Below, piece after piece: positions 57,700 to 64,000 of a stretch of 64,000 bases of DNA. Each line of letters starts with the position of its first letter. Within the stretch, counting starts at the first letter, position 1. Origin of the DNA: Pistricoccus aurantiacus (GTDB lineage: Bacteria; Pseudomonadota; Gammaproteobacteria; Pseudomonadales; Halomonadaceae); NCBI RefSeq assembly GCF_007954585.1, contig NZ_CP042382.1, positions 248,001-312,000 of the forward strand, written 5' to 3'. A model generated the notes under the pieces. That model worked only from the letters and a program-made list of their open reading frames with translations. It was not told where the DNA came from and made no database searches. A program made the translations under genes and the position numbers.

Positions 57700-58310
57700 G
57701 GCGTCTCCGGCAATCGCCTCAATCCAGCCAGAATCGTTTTCAGCAGCTGCTCGAGCAGATCGTTGACGTCCAGCGGCTGATCCTGCCAATATCCCAGACG
57801 CTCGTTTAGCCCCAACTGAACCAGACCGTGCACGCTTCCCCACAGGGTTTTCGCCAAACGTTTGGCTTCCGCGTCCTCCAGGGCAGGCTGATATTCTTTC
57901 AAGGTCGCCTCGACTCGCACGAACAGGTCTTCGATCATAGCGTTCTGGCGCTGATCGAGTTCTCCTTCCTGGGCCAGCGGGTAATCGAATAGCAGCTGCC
58001 AGCGATGGGGCGCCGACCGGGCAAAATGCCAATACGCTCGTGCAAGAGCCTTGAGACGAGGCTGCGGTGCAGCATCCTCGAGGCTTTCCACCGCTATTCT
58101 GAGCTGTGCAAGTGTTTCCACATTGACGTATTGCAACAAGTTGCTGAAGCTACCGTACAACTTCAAAAGTGTACTGGGCGCACAGCCCACGTCGCGCGCC
58201 AGGGCTCGCAGCGACAGGGTATGCACCGGATGCTCTTTCAGCCAGGCATCGCTGGCCTGCATCACCTGCGCGTGCAGCGCTTCAGGCGAATGCTGTCTAG
58301 GACGTGCCAT
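57696..58310 (-). CDS. TetR-family regulator
   Basis: A 204-residue TetR-family repressor. N-terminal HTH with LSLRALARDVGCAPSTLLKLYGSFSNLLQYVN; the C-terminal part resembles the TetR_C_33/WHG type (AYWHFARSAPHRWQLLFDYPL). GGGGAAG precedes the ATG at 58310. It overlaps the downstream LplT-Aas-like gene by 4 bp (GTGA), so it probably controls that gene and itself; a lipid-like effector would be in keeping but is a guess. Confidence 0.87.
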   Translation of the reverse strand: MARPRQHSPEALHAQVMQASDAWLKEHPVHTLSLRALARDVGCAPSTLLKLYGSFSNLLQYVNVETLAQLRIAVESLEDAAPQPRLKALARAYWHFARSAPHRWQLLFDYPLAQEGELDQRQNAMIEDLFVRVEATLKEYQPALEDAEAKRLAKTLWGSVHGLVQLGLNERLGYWQDQPLDVNDLLEQLLKTILAGLRRLPETP

Positions 58311-58514
58311 CGGCTTCCCCGTGATTTCAATGCGCAAGACGGCCAGGAGAGCCGATCGCGAACAGTGTTTTCCTATCAGCATATCGCCCCCCGGGCCAAA
58401 CGCAAGCATTCAAAGCATTGACCAGGCAACTTAATACTTTACGACGATTTCTTTACCACGTTGCCTAGTCGGATTTCCTAGAGCTGGCTGGGGCAACGTC
58501 TTCGAGGAGGCTCA

Positions 58515-59201
58515 ATGGCAGGTCGTCTATACATTCCCATGCTGGAGCTTTCTCCCCTGCTGCCGGGGCTGGTGACTCACGCCCCCTTGATGACCAGCGT
58601 CAACCAGGCGCCGCGCCGCCCGCTGTCGATGATTCGTCAGGAAAGCGGCAAGCCGTGCCTGACCGCCGCTTTCTGGGGACTGACCCCGCCCTGGCTCAAG
58701 GTGCTCGATCACGCGCCCCACTGCGCTCGAGCGGAAAGTCTGACGGAACGCAACATGTTCAGCGAAGCCTTTCAGGCTCGGCGCTGCCTGATTCCTGTCA
58801 GCGGCGTCTATGTATGGAAACCGCAGCCGCGCTGGAAGCAGCCCTTTCTGGTGACTCGGATAGACCGTGGCCCCTTGCTGCTGGCGGGAATCTGGTGTCG
58901 TTATCACACGACCTTGAGCGCATACAACGATTCCACTGCCTTGATTACCGCGCCCAGCAATGCCTTGCTTGCACCGCTCAGCGATCGCCTGCCGGCGCTG
59001 ATTGCGCCGGAACAGGCGGCGACCTGGCTGGCGCCGAGCACGCCGCTGGAGACGCTTTCAAGGATGCTTTCTCCAGCGCCAATGGAACTGTTGGGCGCTT
59101 TTCCGGTATCAAGAAGGGTCAACGACCCAATGTGTCAGGACTGGAGCTGCGCGCACCCCACCGGCTCCATGCTACGTTGGCAGCCCGTTCAGGAGACATG
59201 A
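58515..59201 (+). CDS. SRAP (YedK/HMCES) family protein lacking catalytic residues
   Basis: A 228-residue SRAP-domain protein. The scaffold is kept: CARAESLTERNMF, RRCLIPVSGVYVW, AGIWCRY, TAPSNALLAPLSDRLPALI. The active-site residues are not. Cys2, which crosslinks abasic sites, is Ala (MAGR instead of MCGR); the catalytic Glu of the GxYEW motif is Val100; the Asn before ARxE is Cys70; the His before DRMP is Ser156. AGGAGG 5 nt before the ATG confirms that the chain starts MAGR. Abasic-site crosslinking is therefore unlikely. The stop overlaps the next gene's ATG. Confidence 0.85.
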   Translation: MAGRLYIPMLELSPLLPGLVTHAPLMTSVNQAPRRPLSMIRQESGKPCLTAAFWGLTPPWLKVLDHAPHCARAESLTERNMFSEAFQARRCLIPVSGVYVWKPQPRWKQPFLVTRIDRGPLLLAGIWCRYHTTLSAYNDSTALITAPSNALLAPLSDRLPALIAPEQAATWLAPSTPLETLSRMLSPAPMELLGAFPVSRRVNDPMCQDWSCAHPTGSMLRWQPVQET

Positions 59202-62122
59202 TGCTCAATCGTTTTTCGATATCCCCGCCTTCCGCTGCCGTGTTTTATCCGGCGCGTTTTCGTGCACTCCTGCCCAAATGTCGGAGCGGCACGCTCACGA
59301 CACTGGCCGTTATCGCTCTGTTGGCCCTTGCCAGCCTTCCGGCGCTTGGCGCCTCACAAAAGGATAGCAATTCGGATAGCCAAAGGACCCCCATGCTCAA
59401 GATCAGCCAGCAGGATAGCCGCGACTATCGCCTTATCACCCTCGACAACGGTCTGACCACGCTGCTGGTCAGCGACTCGGAGGCAGACAAGGCGGCAGCG
59501 TCGATGAACGTGAGCGTCGGCAGCGCCGGCGATCCAGACGATTTGGCGGGTCTGGCCCATTATCTCGAGCACATGCTGTTCCTCGGCACCGATCGCTATC
59601 CGGAAATCGACGCCTATCAGAAGTACATCAATAGCCACGGCGGCAGTCACAACGCCTTTACTGCTCCGCGGGACACCAACTACTTCTTCGATATCGAACC
59701 GGACGCCCTGGCCGGCGCCCTGGAGCGTTTCAGCCGCTTCTTCATTGCTCCGCGCTTCAACGCGGATCAGTTGGAGAGCGAGCGCAACGTTGTGCATTCG
59801 GAGTATCAGGCTCGACTCCGAGATGACAGCCGCCGCGAGAATGACGCTCTGCACCAGATACTCAATTCGGAAAACCCTACCACCGGTTTTTCCGTGGGTA
59901 GCCGCGAAACCCTGGGGGATCGTCCGGAAGGCGAGCCTAGCCTGCGCGAGCGAGTGATCGATTTCTATGAAAACCACTACGGCGCCGGGGTCATGAACCT
60001 GGTGGTCATCGCTCCGCAGCCTTTGGACGAACTCGAAGCCCTGGTGAGAGACAACTTCAGCGAAGTGCCAAACCGGGGGCTCGAGCGGGAAACGATCGAG
60101 GCGCCTCTGGTCGAGAAAGAGGTACTGCCCGTGGCGCTGGCGGTCAAGTCACTCAAGGAAAGCCGCCGAGTCAGCTTCCTGTTCCCGATCGCGGACCCGC
60201 AGCAGGATTACGCCATCAAACCCGCGAGCTATCTCGCCAACCTGCTGGGTCACGAAGGCACCGGCAGCATCCTGGCGGTACTGCGGGAAGCCGGCCTGGC
60301 AGATGGGCTTTCCGCCGGGGTGTCCCGCAACGACGGCCGGCATGCGTTTTTCACCATCGATGTCAGCCTGACCCCGGAGGGTGCCGAGCAGCTTCCCCAG
60401 GTGCAGGCCACGTTGTTCGAAGCCGTCGACCAGCTCCGCCAGCAAGGGCTCGAGGACTGGCGCTACGCGGAGCAGGCGGATATCGCCGAGCAGGAGTTTC
60501 GCTTTCAGCAGCGCGGCTCGCCGCAGCATACCGCGACCCGGCTGGCCATGAACCTGGCCTACTATCCCGCCCGGGACGTGCAGTACGCGCCCTATCGCAT
60601 GGACGGTTTCGACGCCTCGCTGATCGAGTCATACCTCGACAAGCTGACGCCGGACAATCTGATTCGCGTCTATCGCGGGCCGGAGGTGGCGGGCACGGAC
60701 ACGTCGCCCTGGTTCGACGCGCCCTACCGGGTCGAACGCCGGGTGGACTGGACGCAGGCTCAGGCGCTTGCGGGACTGACGCTCCCGGAATCCAACCCTT
60801 TCATCCCCCAGGATCTGACGCTGCTGGATGCTCAGGATGAGGCGCCGACGCAAATTCTCGAGCGTGACGGTTTCGCCCTGTGGCATCAGGCCTATGCGGG
60901 CTTCGACTCGCCCAAGGTAGAATGGCGTTTCAGCCTGCAGAACCCACAGGCTGCCGCCAGCGCAAAGGATGCTGCCCTGACCCGGCTGCTGGCCGGCTGG
61001 CTGCGGGATAGCCTGAGCGAGACCTTCTACCCGGCCCGACTGGCAGGACACGGTTTCGATGCTTATGCTCACGCCCGAGGCATGACCTTGAGCTTTTCCG
61101 GCTGGCGGGACGGCCAGGCGCCGCTGATTCGCAATACCATTGATCAGCTCATCAACGCCGATATCGGTGATGCCAGCGTTGCCCGGGTGCGCTATCAGCT
61201 GGCGCGTCAGTGGCGTAACGCCCCCCAGGAACCGCTCTATCATCAGGCCAGCCGAGTGATCGGGGAACTGTTGCTGCGTCCCCAGTGGCCGCGTCAGGCC
61301 ATGCTTGACGCTCTCGACGGCCTGGACGCGGAAGACCTGCGCGACTATCGTCGGCGCTTCCTCGAGGATCTGCGCATCGAGGCCATGGCGGTGGGCAATC
61401 TGAACGCGGAACTGGCACGAGAAGAAGGATTGATGGTCGCAAAGCGTCTCGAGCCGAGCCTGGATGCCTCGCGCATTCCCGAGCTCGAACCGCTTGACGT
61501 CAGCGCGGATCTGCCAGTGATCCACCCGGACAGCGACCGTCAGGACTCCCTGGTACTGCGCTATCTTCAAGGGCCGAGTCGTGCTCTGGACGATCAGGCC
61601 AATCTGTCGCTGCTCGGACAGTTGATAGCCACACCCTTTTATACTGAGCTGCGCACTCGCAAGCAGCTTGGTTATATCGTTCAGGCCGGCTATCAGCCGC
61701 TGCTCGAAGCGCCGGGGGTGAATCTGCTGGTGCAGTCACCGAGCGCTTCAAGCGAGGAAATCGGCACCCACATAGATGCCTTTCTCGAAGAATTCTCGGG
61801 CTATTTGTCGACGCTGGATGAAGAGACCCTGGCGCCGCATCGCCAGGCGGTGCGCGACCGCCTGTTGCAGCGCGCCACCTCGCTAAGCGAGCTGACCAAC
61901 CGCCATTGGCAGGCGCTCGCCCGAGGCGACACGGATTTCGATCATCGCCAGCGCCTCGCCGAGACGGTCATGACGACTTCACCGGAAGCACTGCGTCAGG
62001 CCTGGCAATCGCTGATCCAGGCACCGGAGGTTCGCGTCGTCTTCGACCAGGACGATGCGCCCAGCGATCTGGTAGAGCTTTCGTCGCAGCTTCAGGCGCT
62101 GTCTTCTGGAGCGGAAAGCTGA
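59201..62122 (+). CDS. M16-family (pitrilysin/insulinase-like) zinc protease, exported
   Basis: A 973-residue periplasmic protease. A long basic N-region leads to a signal segment (TTLAVIALLALASLPALGA, about 32-51). The inverted zinc motif is H120-Y-L-E123-H124 in LAHYLEHMLFLGT, with the third ligand E201, 77 residues later as in pitrilysin. The two halves form the usual clam shell; the second half lacks the metal site. It starts at the second of two tandem ATGs (TGATG overlap with the SRAP gene; AGGAG 5 nt before). Substrates are likely small peptides. Confidence 0.93.
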   Translation: MLNRFSISPPSAAVFYPARFRALLPKCRSGTLTTLAVIALLALASLPALGASQKDSNSDSQRTPMLKISQQDSRDYRLITLDNGLTTLLVSDSEADKAAASMNVSVGSAGDPDDLAGLAHYLEHMLFLGTDRYPEIDAYQKYINSHGGSHNAFTAPRDTNYFFDIEPDALAGALERFSRFFIAPRFNADQLESERNVVHSEYQARLRDDSRRENDALHQILNSENPTTGFSVGSRETLGDRPEGEPSLRERVIDFYENHYGAGVMNLVVIAPQPLDELEALVRDNFSEVPNRGLERETIEAPLVEKEVLPVALAVKSLKESRRVSFLFPIADPQQDYAIKPASYLANLLGHEGTGSILAVLREAGLADGLSAGVSRNDGRHAFFTIDVSLTPEGAEQLPQVQATLFEAVDQLRQQGLEDWRYAEQADIAEQEFRFQQRGSPQHTATRLAMNLAYYPARDVQYAPYRMDGFDASLIESYLDKLTPDNLIRVYRGPEVAGTDTSPWFDAPYRVERRVDWTQAQALAGLTLPESNPFIPQDLTLLDAQDEAPTQILERDGFALWHQAYAGFDSPKVEWRFSLQNPQAAASAKDAALTRLLAGWLRDSLSETFYPARLAGHGFDAYAHARGMTLSFSGWRDGQAPLIRNTIDQLINADIGDASVARVRYQLARQWRNAPQEPLYHQASRVIGELLLRPQWPRQAMLDALDGLDAEDLRDYRRRFLEDLRIEAMAVGNLNAELAREEGLMVAKRLEPSLDASRIPELEPLDVSADLPVIHPDSDRQDSLVLRYLQGPSRALDDQANLSLLGQLIATPFYTELRTRKQLGYIVQAGYQPLLEAPGVNLLVQSPSASSEEIGTHIDAFLEEFSGYLSTLDEETLAPHRQAVRDRLLQRATSLSELTNRHWQALARGDTDFDHRQRLAETVMTTSPEALRQAWQSLIQAPEVRVVFDQDDAPSDLVELSSQLQALSSGAES

Positions 62123-62163
62123 TCGCCAGGTCTTGACTTACCGGCAAGCTTACCCACCGACAA

Positions 62164-62200
62164 AAGGCCCGGGACGCTCTCCAGGTTCCGGGCCTTGCTT
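62164..62200. terminator. Bidirectional terminator between the protease gene and sbcB
   Basis: AAGGCCCGG/CCGGGCCTT is a perfect 9-bp stem with an ~15-nt loop. TTGCTTTT follows on the + strand and TTTTG on the minus strand, so it can serve both convergent genes. Confidence 0.75.
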
Positions 62201-62223
62201 TTCAGTAGGTTTTCGCCTTGCCG

Positions 62224-63687
62224 TCAGTCAAACGCCTGGGCCGGCATGATAGCTTCCACGTGCATGACCAGTTCCTCGAGAATCTGCCGTTGGCGATCGT
62301 CCAGGGGCGCCTGATTAAGGCGCTCGATTTCCCGGGCGAAGCCCTTGAGGGTCAGGTTGGTGAGACTCGGATCGTTCATGCGTGCCCAGCGGAAGGCTTC
62401 CCACTGGGCCTGCTCGTCGCCGCTCAGGGTATCCGGATAGCTGCGGGCACGGTAGCGAAAGAGCATCTCCTCCAGCCGTGGATCCTGGAAGGCGAATTTC
62501 ATCTCGCCCAGCTCGGAAGGATCGCTATCCCGCACTCGCTGCATCTGCTGACGATCCGCCGCGGAGAAGAAGCCGCCGGAATAGAGCATCAGGTCCGGGT
62601 CTTGAGAACCCTCGCCAAACCCCTCTGCAAAGACCTGGGCAACCTGACGCGCGGCATCGGGACGCGCCGCCAGGGTCTTCCAGTGGCGCTCGCAGGCCTC
62701 CCGGTCCAGACCGAGACGCTCGGCGACCTCAGGAGTGACGGTGTTGATCGGCAGCAGCACCGGACTCTTGTTGATATGAATGACCTTGAGAGGAATGCGC
62801 GTCTCGCCTTCCGGCAGATCCTCGGCGCCGACGAACACCCGAGCGCGGATCTGATCCACGTCGAGCTCGAAGAGCGGCGCCGGATCCACGGACAGATCGA
62901 AGACGATCACCCCGTTAGGATTGGTGGGGTGCTCCGCCAGAGGCACCACCATGGCGCTGCATCCCCGGCTGGCGGGATAGCGCCGCGACACGTGCAGCAT
63001 CGGCTTGCGAGTGACGATATCGATCTGCTGGGTCACGAAACGCTTGTTGCGCAGCTTGAGCAGATACTCGAAAAAGGCAGGATTGCGGGTCTTTAACAGA
63101 CGCGCCAGAGCAATGGTGGCACGCACGTCCGCCAAGGCGTCGTGAGCCCCCGCATGCTCGATACCGTTGGCCTGGGTCAGATGCTCGAGCTTGAAGCTGG
63201 GGGAGCCGTCTTCCCGGTTCGGCCACTCGATACCTTCCGGGCGCAGCGCGTGATAGGCGCGCACCGCGTCGATCAGGTCCCAGCGGGAATTGCCGCTCTG
63301 CCATTCCCGGGCGTAGGGATCGATGAAGTTGCGGTAGAAGAGATGCCGACTGACCTCGTCATCGAAGCGCAGGCTGTTGTAGCCCAGGCTGCAGGTACCC
63401 GGCTGGCTCATCAGCGCATTGATGGCGCCGGCGAACTCCGCTTCCGGCACGCCGCGCCGCCGCGCCTGCTGAGGCGTGATACCGGTGATCAGGCAGGCGT
63501 CGGGGTGCGGCAGGTAATCGTCCGCCAGCTTGCAGTAGAGCATCACCGACTCATCGATCTCGCGAAACTCGCTGTCGGTGCGAATGGCGGCGAACTGTAC
63601 CGGGCGATCCCGCCGCGGGTCCGCACCGAAGGTCTCGTAATCATGCCACAGGAAGCTAGCGGGTGCGCCGTTGTCGGGCTGCGCCAT
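62224..63687 (-). CDS. sbcB: Exodeoxyribonuclease I
   Basis: Processive 3'-5' exonuclease on single-stranded DNA, used in recombination and mismatch repair. 487 residues. DEDDh residues are visible: LWHDYETFG (Exo I; D/E), GYNSLRFDDEVSR (Exo II; D) and GAHDALADVRAT (Exo III; H, D). The SH3-like and C-terminal helical domains follow (KCI-like RYPA, FVGAEDLP). Upstream is minE on the same strand, 20 bp away. Confidence 0.95.
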   Translation of the reverse strand: MAQPDNGAPASFLWHDYETFGADPRRDRPVQFAAIRTDSEFREIDESVMLYCKLADDYLPHPDACLITGITPQQARRRGVPEAEFAGAINALMSQPGTCSLGYNSLRFDDEVSRHLFYRNFIDPYAREWQSGNSRWDLIDAVRAYHALRPEGIEWPNREDGSPSFKLEHLTQANGIEHAGAHDALADVRATIALARLLKTRNPAFFEYLLKLRNKRFVTQQIDIVTRKPMLHVSRRYPASRGCSAMVVPLAEHPTNPNGVIVFDLSVDPAPLFELDVDQIRARVFVGAEDLPEGETRIPLKVIHINKSPVLLPINTVTPEVAERLGLDREACERHWKTLAARPDAARQVAQVFAEGFGEGSQDPDLMLYSGGFFSAADRQQMQRVRDSDPSELGEMKFAFQDPRLEEMLFRYRARSYPDTLSGDEQAQWEAFRWARMNDPSLTNLTLKGFAREIERLNQAPLDDRQRQILEELVMHVEAIMPAQAFD

Positions 63688-63707
63688 GGGAGACTCTCCG
63701 GCCAGGT

Positions 63708-63959
63708 TCAGCTCTTGGGCAGCGTCACGTTGAGCTCGAGCACGGAACAGTCGTCGTCTCGGTCCAGGCTGATATTGATCGCATCCCGGTCCACCTGCAC
63801 GTAGCGCCGGATCACCTCCAGCAGCTCGCGCTCCAGCATGGGCATATAGTCCGGTTGATCCCGCTGACTACGCTGATGCGCAACGATGATCTGCAAGCGC
63901 TCCTTGGCAACCGAAGCGGTCTGTTTACGCTCTCCCTTGAGGAAATCCAGCAGTTTCAA
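63708..63959 (-). CDS. minE: Cell division topological specificity factor MinE
   Basis: 83-residue MinE that drives pole-to-pole oscillation of MinCD. The anti-MinCD helix/loop region (ERLQIIVAHQRSQ) is followed by the topological-specificity domain (MPMLERELLEVIRRYVQVD). The start is a TTG at 63959 that overlaps the minD stop by 4 nt (TTGA), so its translation is linked to minD. N-terminal LLDFLKG is the membrane-targeting sequence. Confidence 0.96.
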   Translation of the reverse strand: MKLLDFLKGERKQTASVAKERLQIIVAHQRSQRDQPDYMPMLERELLEVIRRYVQVDRDAINISLDRDDDCSVLELNVTLPKS

Positions 63960-64000
63960 TTTCGGCCTCCTCCGAACATGCGGCTTAGCAGGCTCTTTTT
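63956..64000 (-). CDS. minD: MinD, C-terminal fragment
   Basis: Only the last 14 codons lie in the window: KKSLLSRMFGGGRN then TGA. The amphipathic LLSRMFGG end fits the membrane-targeting helix of MinD, and the overlap with minE supports the call. The rest of the gene extends beyond the window. Confidence 0.85.
   Translation of the reverse strand, partial: KKSLLSRMFGGGRN

Noticed and set aside
58420-58480. 7-bp inverted arms (AGGCAAC / GTTGCCT) near the TetR gene as an operator
   Set aside because: Arms are 30 or more bp apart and short; too weak to call without comparison.
58655-59200. Upstream extension of the M16 protease inside the SRAP gene
   Set aside because: It would remove the signal peptide from the N-terminus and is an out-of-frame reading of the SRAP gene.

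Overview
The window is a gene-dense, high-GC chromosomal segment of a gammaproteobacterium, most likely a halophilic member of the Halomonadaceae (Halomonas-like). This rests on Trk potassium uptake genes, a BCCT osmolyte transporter, a DUF3360 membrane protein, a Pseudomonas-type class Ia ribonucleotide reductase with an ATP-cone, and classic gammaproteobacterial neighbourhoods (def-fmt-rsmB-trkA, lptFG/pepA-holC-valS, ffh/ypjD-corB, minDE). The genus is inference. I see no rRNA, insertion sequence, prophage or CRISPR array.

Layout. 1-7.3 kb: def (3' end), fmt, rsmB, a dodecin, trkA, trkH and a TraB-family membrane protein, all on the + strand. 7.3-11 kb: tRNA-Arg(TCG), a small acidic protein, then on the minus strand aceK, a sirtuin and a TapT-like DTW protein. 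11.2-16 kb (+): an SdaC-like transporter, truC, tcdA, a secreted PHB-depolymerase-like esterase and a DUF1653 protein. 16-19.7 kb (-): bacterioferritin and its ferredoxin, an RDD protein, lptG and lptF. 19.8-25 kb (+): pepA, holC, valS. 25-33 kb: small repair, detoxification and envelope genes (META lipoprotein, DoxX, DUF3360, a UDG-fold protein, gloA, DUF411, tag, BCCT, an MliC-type lipoprotein) and an outer-membrane barrel gene in an AT-richer pocket. 33-39 kb: divergent metE/metR with a MetR box, then an RstAB-type two-component system. 39-44 kb: nrdA-nrdB behind a control region holding a spaced pair of NrdR-box-like sites and DnaA boxes. 43.9-45 kb: a Phd/PIN toxin-antitoxin pair followed by a non-coding stretch full of inverted repeats, then an enoyl-CoA hydratase-like gene. 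45-49 kb: an exported MetX-like hydrolase, very small proteins and metY. 49-58.4 kb: modC, ffh, ypjD, corB, leuA, an LplT-Aas-like fusion and its TetR regulator. 58.5-64 kb: a SRAP-fold protein lacking its catalytic residues, overlapping an M16 protease gene, then sbcB, minE and the 3' end of minD.

Most of the window is housekeeping. The observations most worth a second look are the catalytically empty SRAP protein translationally coupled to a pitrilysin, the hairpin cluster and direct repeats flanking the toxin-antitoxin module, the nrdAB control region, a 36-residue gene with a near-perfect ribosome binding site, and the zinc-less sirtuin. I did not find convincing evidence of a wholly new multi-gene system.
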